A stretch of DNA of 42,014 nucleotides. Source: Candidatus Saganbacteria bacterium. Lineage in GTDB: Bacteria > Margulisbacteria > WOR-1 > O2-12-FULL-45-9. This document shows positions 24,325-32,458 of this stretch, piece after piece (position 1 is the stretch's first letter; every line of letters begins with the position of its first letter). The stretch covers positions 1 through 42,014 of the forward strand of contig JACRKQ010000078.1 in NCBI GenBank assembly GCA_016219705.1, read 5' to 3'. Under the pieces are notes generated by a model that saw only the letters and a list, made by a program, of their open reading frames with translations, was not told where the DNA came from and ran no database searches. The translations under genes and the position numbers were made by a program.

Positions 24325-24936
24325 TCATCTTCCGAGATATTTTTTAACCGATTCGACAGAGGTTAATTCCTCGCCCGCCAGCAGGCGCTGAATATCCCGA
24401 CGGTGGGTATAGACCAACAGAAGAAAGGCCAGTATCCCCCAGATGACATATTCCAGCCGAAAACCCAAGACGGCCATAAAAATCGGGATTAAAGCTGATA
24501 TCACCAAAGTAGACGGAATAAAGTAACGGCTAACGAGAATCGTTAAAATCCAGAGAAGAAAAATCGCCGCCCCAAAAATCGGATCGAACGCTAAAAGCAC
24601 GCCGCCCATCGTCGCCACCGCCTTTCCCCCTTTAAAATTAAGAAAGAGAGGGAAAACATGCCCCAACATGACAACTACCCCTGCAACCACCACTAGCCAA
24701 GGCTCACCAAAGAAACGCTGGACCAGGAAAACCGGCACAAAGCCTTTCGCCACATCGCCAAGCAAGGCCAGCGCACCCATCAGCGGCCCGCCGACGACAA
24801 AAGCATTGGTCGCGCCGACATTCTTTGTCCCTTTCTCCCGCACATCTTGGCCTTTCATCTTGGGAAAAATGTGGCTGAAGGGAATGGAACCCAGCAAATA
24901 AGAGACGATGATTACTAAAATTAATTTCATAAACAA
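24325..24936 (-). CDS. plsY: Acyl-phosphate glycerol-3-phosphate acyltransferase
   Basis: 203 aa, five or so TM segments. Motifs: YLLGSIPFSHIFPKMKGQDVREKGTKNVGATNAF, PLFLNFKGGKAVATMGGVLLAF and VYTHRRDIQRLLAGEE, all PlsY signatures. It transfers an acyl group from acyl-phosphate to sn-1 of G3P in the inner membrane (phospholipid synthesis). It ends 14 bp from the convergent tRNA-Pro and is preceded by an imperfect inverted repeat. Confidence 0.95.
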   Translation of the reverse strand: MFMKLILVIIVSYLLGSIPFSHIFPKMKGQDVREKGTKNVGATNAFVVGGPLMGALALLGDVAKGFVPVFLVQRFFGEPWLVVVAGVVVMLGHVFPLFLNFKGGKAVATMGGVLLAFDPIFGAAIFLLWILTILVSRYFIPSTLVISALIPIFMAVLGFRLEYVIWGILAFLLLVYTHRRDIQRLLAGEELTSVESVKKYLGR

Positions 24937-24943
24937 TTCAAAT

Positions 24944-25048
24944 GGTTAAGGTTACGAAGCCCGTATCGTTGATGGGTTACGGTTAAGTAAAAAATACCTT
25001 TACCATAACCGAAATACGAAACGGGCATCGTTACCATTACCCTAACCG
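24944..25048. repeat. Imperfect long inverted repeat between lysC and plsY
   Basis: The gap contains two arms built from GGTTA/GGTAA words. The core ACGAAGCCCGTATCGT (24954-24969) pairs with ACGAAACGGGCATCGT (25016-25031) at 14 of 16 positions, and pairing continues imperfectly on both sides. The transcript could fold into a long hairpin. It may be a dispersed repeat or an operon attenuator. No poly-T tract follows, so a simple terminator is unlikely. Confidence 0.6.
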
Positions 25049-25053
25049 AATAA

Positions 25054-26301
25054 TTAAGCAACTTTCTCTAGCCCAAAAGCCGCATGCAGCACTTGAACCG
25101 CTTTTTTGCCCAGTTCTTTTTTGACGACGCAGGAAATTTTAATCTCCGACGTGGTAATCATTTGAATATTAATTTTTTCTTGTGCCAGGGTCTCAAACAT
25201 TTTAGCCGCAGTCCCCGGCTGGCTAACCATGCCGATCCCGACCAAAGAGACTTTACAAACATCAGCATCGGAAACAACTTTAGACGCGTTTAACGCTTTG
25301 GCAATTTGTTCGGTTATATCCAAAGCTTTCTTAACGTCAGGCCGGTCAACAGTAAAAGCCATGTCCGCTGCCGATCCGTCGGAATGAATAGATTGCACAA
25401 TCATATCAACGTTAATTTTAGCTAACGCTAGAGCGCCAAAGATTTTTGCCGCGGTTCCCGGTTGATCTGGAACGTTAAGTAAGCCGATTTTGGCAATATT
25501 TTCATCCAAAGCAATTCCTCTCACCGCTGCCTGTTTTTCCATTTTACTGCCTCCCATTTTTTCAATTTGGCTCGCCGACATAATGTATGTCCCCTCATCC
25601 GGCTTCTGGCTGTGCCGCAGATGAATCACCATATTATAAATGCTGGCGCACTCCACCGAGCGAGGATGAAGCACCTGCGCGCCCAGGCTGGCCAACTCTA
25701 ACATCTCTTCATAAGAAATATATTTTAATTTTTTCGCGTTGGGCACAATTCGCGGGTCCGCGGTATAGACGCCATCAACATCCGTATAAATATCGCAAAC
25801 GTCGGCCTTTAACGCGGCCGCCACCGCCACCGCCGAAGTATCAGACCCTCCCCGACCGATAGTAATAATATCCCCTTTGCTATCAACACCTTGAAAACCA
25901 GTAATGACCACAACTTTACCGGCTTTTAATTCTTTTTTCAGCCGATCTAATTTAATCTCTTTGATGCGGGCTTTTCTGTAAATATCTTCGGTGACAACTC
26001 CCGCTTGCCCGCCGGTTAAAGAGATGGCCGGACAGCCGATTGATTGTAAGGCCATGGCCAGCAGTGAGGCCGAAACTTGTTCTCCGGTGGAGACTAACAT
26101 ATCGTATTCGCGCGGATCAGGATCGGTCGTCACTTGATGCATCAATTCAATTAATTCGTCTGTCGTATGCCCCATTGCAGAAACAACGACAACGACACTA
26201 TTACCTGCGTCGCGAACAGACTTGACTCTCGCCGCGACATTTTTGATCTTTTCCGGGGTGCCGACGGATGTGCCGCCGTATTTGTGGACAATTAAAGCCA
26301 T
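25054..26301 (-). CDS. lysC: Aspartate kinase
   Basis: 415 aa. The kinase core begins KYGGTSVGTPEKIKNVA, with VSTGEQVSASLLA, FQGVDSKGDITTIGRGGSDT-like and DVCDIYTDVDGVYTADPRIV. Two ACT domains fill the C-terminal ~150 residues (IGLLNVPDQPGTAAKIFGAL and VGIGMVSQPGTAAKMFETL). It phosphorylates aspartate at the entry to lysine, threonine and methionine synthesis, and is probably feedback-inhibited via the ACT domains. No lysine riboswitch is seen in the 160-bp upstream gap. Confidence 0.96.
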   Translation of the reverse strand: MALIVHKYGGTSVGTPEKIKNVAARVKSVRDAGNSVVVVVSAMGHTTDELIELMHQVTTDPDPREYDMLVSTGEQVSASLLAMALQSIGCPAISLTGGQAGVVTEDIYRKARIKEIKLDRLKKELKAGKVVVITGFQGVDSKGDIITIGRGGSDTSAVAVAAALKADVCDIYTDVDGVYTADPRIVPNAKKLKYISYEEMLELASLGAQVLHPRSVECASIYNMVIHLRHSQKPDEGTYIMSASQIEKMGGSKMEKQAAVRGIALDENIAKIGLLNVPDQPGTAAKIFGALALAKINVDMIVQSIHSDGSAADMAFTVDRPDVKKALDITEQIAKALNASKVVSDADVCKVSLVGIGMVSQPGTAAKMFETLAQEKINIQMITTSEIKISCVVKKELGKKAVQVLHAAFGLEKVA

Positions 26302-26461
26302 AAGATATTATAGCATCTTAAAAGCGGTTACGGCAAAAAACTCGAGCTATCTTAAGCTCCCTTATCTTTACTTTAAAACAATAAAATGCGTGAAATTTAT
26401 TCCAATCTTTGCGGATAAATACTTAAGAATTTTTTGACCCAATAAAAGGAGCGCAATAATA

Positions 26462-28252
26462 ATGTCGGGAAGAGCCTTTGTCGAGTTTGGTCCGCCATAT
26501 TTTTCTAAGAGAACACTCCGGAAACTCGTTCCTGTTGGCCAGCGTGCATTAAGTTTGCCACAACTGCACAATGTAGTAAGATATGGAGATCCAATTGTTA
26601 TTGGCAGAGCGGCAACGGAGCCAAGTGATTCACAACAAGCGATACAAACGGCTGTCGCTAGCAGAAAAGCAGTTTATGGCGTGACAACCGGATTTGGTTC
26701 ATTAAGAGATTTTGCCGTTGCTCCAGAAGATGCGGCGAGACTTCAACAAAATATTATTGACAGTCATGATGTTAATTTAGGCAACCTTCTTTCCTTAGAT
26801 GTTGTCAGGGCTATGCAGGTCGTCCGACTCGAAGCTTTGGCGCAAGGACACTCCGGCGTATCTCCCCAAACTCTCCACGCTCTGGCCCAAATAATTAACG
26901 CCGGGATAACTCCGATTATTGGTGAATGGGGCTCCGTCGGGGCAAGCGGCGATTTAGCGCCCTTAGCGGCTTTAGCCAGAGTCTTGACCGGAGATTCAAG
27001 AAAGCAGGTAAGTTATAGAGAGGAAATAATGGATGCCGCCACTGCCTTAGAAAGGGCGGGAATAGCAGCTATCATCCTCGGTCCAAAAGAAGGTTTAGCT
27101 CTCACCAACGGGACATCGTTAATGGCCGCGTATCTCGCCACCAATCTCTGGAATATCTTTAGCCTGCTGCAAAACGCGTTATTAATTAATAATGTGGTTT
27201 TCGAAGCGCTATTGGCAACGGATGCGGCCTTGATTCCGGGCATTCAAGATCTCCGCGGACAGGTTGGCCAATGCGAGATTGCAAAAGTACAAAGAGCCCT
27301 TTTGTCTGCGCCACATGGAGATAACCCGTTTACCAATCGCAGAAAAGTTCAGGATGATTATAGCCTTAGGTGCACGCCTCAAATCTTGGGCGGTTTTTGG
27401 AATGCAATAAAACATTCGGCTGATATCTGCTCCAGAGAAATAAATGCCGTCACCGATAACCCCTTATTTGTTGAGGGACACTGGGTTTCTGGGGGGAACT
27501 TTCACGGCATGCCCATTGCTTTAGCTCTTGATTATTTAGCCATCGGGCTCTCCACTTCGATCGGCAATCTTTTTGCCGCGCAAGCCGCTTCATTGATTGA
27601 TGTTCGTCATAATAATGGTCTTGCTCCGTGCTTAATTTATCCCGGCGCCAATATTGGTTTGGAATCTTCTCACATGATCGTTCAATATTTAATGGCTGCC
27701 ATAGCTGCCGATCTGCGGAGATTAGCCGCCCCAGCTTCAGTTCACAGCCTCGCCACCTGCGGTAATGCAGAAGACATCGTCAGTATGGGTCCCAACGCCG
27801 GTCGAAAATTACAAGAAGCTATCCAAAGAGCTTTCCAATTAGAAACGGCTCATTTGGGTCTGGCCATCCAAGCTCTGCTCTGCCGCAAAGAATTAATACG
27901 CGCAAGATTGCAAGCTGTCATTGATGAACTTAAGAAAAATGATTCGGCCAGACCAATAGAATTGCTGGGGCAAGACCCGGTATACGGTTATCTTGTAGAC
28001 ATTGAAATTTTTATTGCTGGACAAAGCATCAAGCTTGGCGATTATTTGCGCTCAGCAAAAAAAGTCCCTCATCTGCAGGCTAGTGCGGCTACGGAAAAAG
28101 CGCTGGCAATAATTCTTGCAAAAGTTGGCGACCAATTACCGTTAAGAACAGATGCTCAAGCCGATTTCCCCCAACTTTTTAAAAAATTAGCTCCTTTACT
28201 TTTGCAAGGAGATCTTATTAAAGCAGTTGAAACAGCGGCTAATTCGCTGTAG
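26462..28252 (+). CDS. Histidine ammonia-lyase-like MIO enzyme
   Basis: 596 aa, longer than typical HAL (~510). The MIO-forming Ala-Ser-Gly is in GSVGASGDLAPLAALARVL. YGVTTGFGSL, the NIIDSH segment (Ser-His at the selectivity position as in HAL) and GNAEDIVSMG (Glu retained) favour histidine over Tyr/Phe. An extra ~40-residue N-terminus and ~50-residue C-terminus lie outside the core. It would release ammonia and urocanate, but no hutU, hutI or hutG is nearby. SD AAAAGGAG lies about 11 nt before the ATG. It overlaps the convergent pseudouridine synthase by 14 bp. A related aromatic ammonia-lyase or aminomutase is possible. Confidence 0.82.
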   Translation: MSGRAFVEFGPPYFSKRTLRKLVPVGQRALSLPQLHNVVRYGDPIVIGRAATEPSDSQQAIQTAVASRKAVYGVTTGFGSLRDFAVAPEDAARLQQNIIDSHDVNLGNLLSLDVVRAMQVVRLEALAQGHSGVSPQTLHALAQIINAGITPIIGEWGSVGASGDLAPLAALARVLTGDSRKQVSYREEIMDAATALERAGIAAIILGPKEGLALTNGTSLMAAYLATNLWNIFSLLQNALLINNVVFEALLATDAALIPGIQDLRGQVGQCEIAKVQRALLSAPHGDNPFTNRRKVQDDYSLRCTPQILGGFWNAIKHSADICSREINAVTDNPLFVEGHWVSGGNFHGMPIALALDYLAIGLSTSIGNLFAAQAASLIDVRHNNGLAPCLIYPGANIGLESSHMIVQYLMAAIAADLRRLAAPASVHSLATCGNAEDIVSMGPNAGRKLQEAIQRAFQLETAHLGLAIQALLCRKELIRARLQAVIDELKKNDSARPIELLGQDPVYGYLVDIEIFIAGQSIKLGDYLRSAKKVPHLQASAATEKALAIILAKVGDQLPLRTDAQADFPQLFKKLAPLLLQGDLIKAVETAANSL

Positions 28253-28946
28253 GTTTGATCAGCTCTTTCATCTCGGCTTCTGATAATGGAGCATATTCAC
28301 CGGGATTTAAAGTTCCGAGCTTAATTTTGCCAACCCGGAGACGCTTTAAATATGTAACGCGGTTGCCGACGGCTTCCACCATCCGTCGGATCTGGCGGTT
28401 TTTCCCTTCACGCAAAACTATGCGGAATGCTTTAGGTTCAACTAGAACTATTTTCGTCGGTAAAGTCTGTTCTCCATCAAGCATCATCCCCTGCTCCAGC
28501 GCTACCAACATCTTAGCCTGCATCGGTCGCTGAACATGGACTACATATTCTTTTTCGTGTTCATAGCGCGGATGCATCAGCTGGTTGGAAACTTCTCCAT
28601 CATTGGTCAAAATCAATAACCCTTCTGATTCTTTATCAAGACGACCAACAGAATAGAGACGAAAAGGAATATTCTTCATCAAATCGATTACCGTCTTTTC
28701 GTGCGCATCAGAACAGGCGCTCACGATTCCAACCGGCTTGAAAATTTTATAATAAACTTTTTTTTCCTGTTTGATCGGCGGACTGCCAGTGACGGTCACC
28801 TGGTCTTTGTCGGGATCAATTTTCGTTCCCAACTCTGTCACAACTTTTCCATTTACTTTCACCTGACCAGCGCGAATCATCGCTTCCGCCTGGCGTCGCG
28901 ACGCAATTCCACATTGCGCCATGTGTTTCTGCAATCTAATTTCCAT
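28239..28946 (-). CDS. rluB: RsuA/RluB-family pseudouridine synthase
   Basis: 235 aa. S4 domain (RLQKHMAQCGIASRRQAEAMIRAGQVKVNG) followed by the catalytic domain YSVGRLDKESEGLLILTNDGE, where the Asp of GRLD is catalytic, then LREGKNRQIRRMVEAVGN. It modifies uridine in rRNA, most likely 23S (RluB-type), though RsuA cannot be excluded. It overlaps tsaB by 11 bp and HAL convergently. Confidence 0.93.
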   Translation of the reverse strand: MEIRLQKHMAQCGIASRRQAEAMIRAGQVKVNGKVVTELGTKIDPDKDQVTVTGSPPIKQEKKVYYKIFKPVGIVSACSDAHEKTVIDLMKNIPFRLYSVGRLDKESEGLLILTNDGEVSNQLMHPRYEHEKEYVVHVQRPMQAKMLVALEQGMMLDGEQTLPTKIVLVEPKAFRIVLREGKNRQIRRMVEAVGNRVTYLKRLRVGKIKLGTLNPGEYAPLSEAEMKELIKPTAN

Positions 28947-29601
28947 GTTTGAATTCCCTGATGTTCGGTTGATGAGAATATTGGGGGACCAAAGTCAATA
29001 AATCAGCCTTCTCCCCCGACTTGATCAAGTCTAACCCGATTCTCGCGACATTGATACCGTAAGGATGAGAATGGATTTCAGGAGCAAAATGATAATTAGT
29101 CGAGATTAATTTTTCTTTCAATAGAACAGTATTACCAACCAGATGAATCTCTCCGCTTATTTTGGAAAACTTATCAACTATTTGGCTGATCGGCAAAATA
29201 ATATCGGCAGTTAAACGCTTCAATTTTCCCTGGTCAGCTCCAAACAGAGCAAAATTAAAATCATCTGACTTCGCATCCAAAACAACAGCAATTGTTCCGG
29301 AAATATCAATTAAATTATAGGCAATAGCTTCAAGCGTTGATACCCCGACCAGAGGAACATTTAAAGTTTGGGCCAAAGTCTTGGCAGTAGATAATCCGCC
29401 ACGCAGACCAGAATATGAACCCGGACCTTGGGCTACCGCAATCGCTTCAATCTGTTCAGGCGTGATCCCCGCTTCTTGCACATAGAAAAGCAATTTTTCG
29501 GCGTGGAGGTCAGCAATGGTCGTTTCAGCCAAAAGCTGCCCATCGTCGATTAAACCGACGCTGATTATTTTAGTCGCGCTGCTAAGGCCTAAGATTTTCA
29601 C
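28936..29601 (-). CDS. tsaB: tRNA t6A biosynthesis protein TsaB
   Basis: 221 aa. ASKHA fold: ILGLSSATKIISVGLIDDG, LHAEKLLFYVQEAG and AVAQGPGSYSGLRGGLSTAKTLA are diagnostic. With TsaD and TsaE it installs threonylcarbamoyl-A37 on tRNAs reading ANN codons. tsaE lies upstream in the same operon, separated by the DUF2442 and DUF4160 genes; tsaD is not in the window. Confidence 0.94.
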   Translation of the reverse strand: MKILGLSSATKIISVGLIDDGQLLAETTIADLHAEKLLFYVQEAGITPEQIEAIAVAQGPGSYSGLRGGLSTAKTLAQTLNVPLVGVSTLEAIAYNLIDISGTIAVVLDAKSDDFNFALFGADQGKLKRLTADIILPISQIVDKFSKISGEIHLVGNTVLLKEKLISTNYHFAPEIHSHPYGINVARIGLDLIKSGEKADLLTLVPQYSHQPNIREFKHGN

Positions 29602-29607
29602 TCTGGT

Positions 29608-29844
29608 TTATTTCTTGCCAATTTCGTATAGAAAATCGGGGGATAAATCGGCACCATTCTCCCAAACTATAGTGTCAATATCAGGATTAACTGTGACTTT
29701 TTTAAAATAATTAATGTTTTTCAATGGCTCAAAAATCTCTCCATCTAAAAATGGCTCTAGATCAACCGTTTTTATTGTGCGATCCTCAAAGGTTATCGCC
29801 AGCATATAACCAGAAAGATATTTGACGTTTCTTACAAAATGCAT
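29608..29844 (-). CDS. DUF2442-family small protein
   Basis: 78 aa. HFVRNVKYLSGYMLAITFEDRTIKTVDLEPFL and YFKKVTVNPDIDTIVWENGADLSPDFLYE fit the DUF2442 pattern. It commonly pairs with DUF4160, as here (9 bp gap). Such pairs are suspected toxin-antitoxin modules, but no mechanism is established. It sits between tsaE and tsaB. Confidence 0.85.
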   Translation of the reverse strand: MHFVRNVKYLSGYMLAITFEDRTIKTVDLEPFLDGEIFEPLKNINYFKKVTVNPDIDTIVWENGADLSPDFLYEIGKK

Positions 29845-29853
29845 GTTGTTTTT

Positions 29854-30114
29854 CTACTCCAATGGCTCAATTTTATTTAATGGTTTGCCTTCTCTGGCTA
29901 ATTCCCAATTCTTCAATAGCTCTTCCCGATGTTCAAAAGTCCATTCTAAAATAAAAGTAATTACCCTTTTAGGTAATTTTCCTTCAATAAGTTTTAAGTC
30001 GTTAATCGAAAAAACGCCGACCATATCCCCGTATTTGGCGTGAAAATGCGGTGGCTGATGTTCTCGATAATACATCGCTATAACTATCCCTAAAAATCGG
30101 CATATTTCTGGCAT
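29854..30114 (-). CDS. DUF4160-family small protein
   Basis: 86 aa. MPEICRFLGIVIAMYYREHQPPHFHAKYGD is the DUF4160 signature, with conserved HxPPHFHA. The C-terminal helix (FEHREELLKNWELAREG) is also typical. It is the upstream partner of DUF2442. The histidines could bind metal or act in catalysis, but this is not known. Confidence 0.87.
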   Translation of the reverse strand: MPEICRFLGIVIAMYYREHQPPHFHAKYGDMVGVFSINDLKLIEGKLPKRVITFILEWTFEHREELLKNWELAREGKPLNKIEPLE

Positions 30115-30151
30115 TTTATCGTTAACTCCTCTCTTGAGAGTATCTATTATA

Positions 30152-30601
30152 TCACACAGTTAACCGCGCTGTTAAATCCGAGGATACACATATTTCTCTC
30201 TCATTATCTCCTAAAATTTTAAGTGAAATTTCATGCATTTGAGCAGGTTTAAGCTCTCCCAATTTCTCCGCCCATTCTATGACGCAAACTCCACCCCGCT
30301 GAAAATATTCTGTAATACCCAAGTTCTCAATCTCCACTTCTTGATTTAAGCGATAAAGATCAATATGAAAAAGAGGCAGACGTCCTGCATACTCATTGAT
30401 AATTATAAACGTCGGTGAAGCAACAAAGTCTTTGACGTCCAAACCTCGCGCAATCCCTTGAGTTAAAGTGGTTTTGCCAGCTCCCAGATCTCCATGCAGA
30501 GCAATAATATCGTTAGCTTCAAGAACCACTCCGAGCTTTTTACCTAAGGCAAATGTTTCTTCCGTAGACTTTAAATGATAAAGAATTCCTTCATTAGTCA
30601 T
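30152..30601 (-). CDS. tsaE: tRNA t6A biosynthesis ATPase TsaE
   Basis: 149 aa. P-loop GDLGAGKTTLTQGIARGL, then ASPTFIIINEYAGRLPLFHIDLYRL and VCVIEWAEKLGEL, all TsaE hallmarks. It drives the TsaBD complex in t6A formation. Its ATG lies in a short repeat tract (30592-30625). It follows folK by about 20 bp, so it is likely in the same operon as tilS-folP-folK. Confidence 0.95.
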   Translation of the reverse strand: MTNEGILYHLKSTEETFALGKKLGVVLEANDIIALHGDLGAGKTTLTQGIARGLDVKDFVASPTFIIINEYAGRLPLFHIDLYRLNQEVEIENLGITEYFQRGGVCVIEWAEKLGELKPAQMHEISLKILGDNEREICVSSDLTARLTV

Positions 30602-30625
30602 TAGGCATTAGGAATTAGTTATTAC
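30592..30625. repeat. CATTAGTCATTAGGCATTAGGAATTAG word repeat
   Basis: Four imperfect copies of the 7-8-bp word (C)ATTAGNA span the folK-tsaE junction and include the tsaE start codon. It is the third short-word tract in the window that sits exactly at a gene boundary. Confidence 0.5.
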
Positions 30626-31257
30626 CATTTTTCATAGTCATCATACCCGCCGCCCTTAATTTCTTTGAAACCGGGCAGCTCATCATCATATTTCTCGCCG
30701 GCTTCGGTTTTGCGCTCCTCATAAAGGGCTTCAATGGTCTTCTCCATGATCGGATGCAGAGCATTGGGCGCGATTTCCCGCAGGGGCCGCAAGACAAACA
30801 TCCGCTCGTGCAGCAGAGGATGCGGGATCTGCAGTTTCTCGTCGGAAACAATCTCATCGCCATAAAGCAGGATATCAATGTCTATCGTGCGCGGCCCCCA
30901 CTCCAGCTCCCGCTCCCGGCCTAAGGTTGTTTCAATTTCCTGGCAGACATCAAGCAATTGGTGCGGTGGTAAACTCGTCTTGATCATAACAGCCGAATTA
31001 ATAAACGGCGGCTGGTTTGCGCCGCCTTCCGCTTCCGTCTCGATATTTGATGAATGCTTAACAACCTGGATGCGGGGATTTTTTTCCAGCAGAAAATTAG
31101 CCTGCTCAATATATTCTTCCCGATCTCCGACATTGGAACCCAAACTTAAATAAACCGTCACCAAGCCCTTTTTAATCGCCGATTTCGCGGTCCGGATTTT
31201 TTTCTTCGATTGCACCGCTTGCTTATTGTTTTTTTTCGCTTTGACCTTTTTCGTCAT
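30622..31257 (-). CDS. folK: 2-amino-4-hydroxy-6-hydroxymethyldihydropteridine pyrophosphokinase
   Basis: 211 aa. YLSLGSNVGDREEYI at the core start, and the HPPK signature RELEWGPRTIDIDILLYGDE. It pyrophosphorylates the pterin for FolP, whose gene is directly upstream. The annotated N-terminus adds ~31 lysine-rich residues and overlaps folP by 35 bp. A TTG/GTG start near 31164 would remove both and give a normal protein. A ~40-residue acidic/basic tail follows the domain. Confidence 0.93.
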   Translation of the reverse strand: MTKKVKAKKNNKQAVQSKKKIRTAKSAIKKGLVTVYLSLGSNVGDREEYIEQANFLLEKNPRIQVVKHSSNIETEAEGGANQPPFINSAVMIKTSLPPHQLLDVCQEIETTLGRERELEWGPRTIDIDILLYGDEIVSDEKLQIPHPLLHERMFVLRPLREIAPNALHPIMEKTIEALYEERKTEAGEKYDDELPGFKEIKGGGYDDYEKW

Positions 31258-32458
31258 GATTTTTCCTCCTTACAATTGCGTCTGTCATTTTAGCCGCCAG
31301 AATCATTTTTTCCACGTCATGAACACGAACAAAATCAGCGCCCTGGGCAATCGCCAAAGCGATTGTCGCCGCCGTTCCTTCGGCTCTCCCAGCCACCGGC
31401 AGCTCCAAAACAGCGCCGATAAAAGATTTATTGGAAGTCCCGACTAAAATCGGCCGGCCTAAAATTTTTAATTCTTTTAAACGGGCTAAAATTATCAGGT
31501 TGTGATCAACTGTTTTCCCGAAACCAATGCCCGGATCAAGAATAATTTTGTCCAAAAGTATACCAGCCTTAGCGGCAATTGCAAGCCCCCCGTCAAGCTG
31601 GCCGATAATTTCCCCCATCACATCATCATAAACCGGGGCGGCCTGCATAGTTTGCGGGGTGCCTCGCATGTGCATTAAACATAAGGCCGCTCCCGCTTGC
31701 GCCGCCACATCAGCCATGGCCGGATCGCCTCGCAAACCGGTAACATCATTGATCATTGCCGCCCCGCTCTTTAATGCCGCCTGCGCCACGGCCGCCTTGC
31801 TGGTATCAACCGAAATTAGCGCCTTAGTTTCTTGCGCCAATTGTCTTATAACCGGTAAAATTCGACGTTTTTCCTCCGCCGCTTCAACCGGCGGCGCACC
31901 CGGCCGCGTCGATTCTCCGCCGATATCGATAATATCCGCGCCGGCCGCTAATATTTTTTTTGCCTGGTCAACCGCCGCTTCTGGAGAAAAAAATTGACCG
32001 CCGTTGGAAAAAGAATCAGGAGTAACATTGACGACGCCCATAATGTAGGTCTTCCGGCCAAAGATGAATTCGCGATCTCTGATCTTTAATGGGGAGGGGA
32101 TTGCGTCGAATTGCTTTAATCTTCGGCTTAATTCCGCGGCAATCTGGGGCAATCCAAATTGGTGTGATGCTAATTTTTCAATCAACTGGTTGAAATGCCG
32201 CAATTGGCCAAAGATCAAGAGATCAGTCGCCGCCACCGAGTGATCGATTGCGCCATAAGCGGTCGCCGCTTCCGCGCCAAAAGAGAGCATCTCCTGTTTA
32301 ATGATGTTGGCCGCAACCGGACGTAAATCTTTTAATTTAACAAGACGAAATACGGCCTTCGGCGCCATCAAGCGGACACCGGCCGGATCAACCCCGATGG
32401 CGGATAATTCAGCCCTAGCCTCTTCCAGATTATTGATTGCAATAATGCGCGCGGTCAT
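31223..32458 (-). CDS. folP: Dihydropteroate synthase with N-terminal extension
   Basis: 411 aa. The DHPS barrel begins near residue 137 (YIMGVVNVTPDSFSNGGQ), with DIIDIGGESTRPGAPPV, SVDTSKAAVAQAALKSGA and ILDPGIGFGKTVDHNL. The first ~130 residues form an extra domain also known in DHPS of some thermophiles and Chloroflexi. It condenses the pterin pyrophosphate with p-aminobenzoate. It overlaps tilS by 4 nt and folK by 35 nt. Confidence 0.94.
   Translation of the reverse strand: MTARIIAINNLEEARAELSAIGVDPAGVRLMAPKAVFRLVKLKDLRPVAANIIKQEMLSFGAEAATAYGAIDHSVAATDLLIFGQLRHFNQLIEKLASHQFGLPQIAAELSRRLKQFDAIPSPLKIRDREFIFGRKTYIMGVVNVTPDSFSNGGQFFSPEAAVDQAKKILAAGADIIDIGGESTRPGAPPVEAAEEKRRILPVIRQLAQETKALISVDTSKAAVAQAALKSGAAMINDVTGLRGDPAMADVAAQAGAALCLMHMRGTPQTMQAAPVYDDVMGEIIGQLDGGLAIAAKAGILLDKIILDPGIGFGKTVDHNLIILARLKELKILGRPILVGTSNKSFIGAVLELPVAGRAEGTAATIALAIAQGADFVRVHDVEKMILAAKMTDAIVRRKNHDEKGQSEKKQ

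Noticed and set aside
26302-26461. Lysine riboswitch upstream of lysC
   Set aside because: The 160-bp divergent gap is too short and lacks recognisable conserved elements; only a 5-bp GAGCT/AGCTC hairpin was visible.
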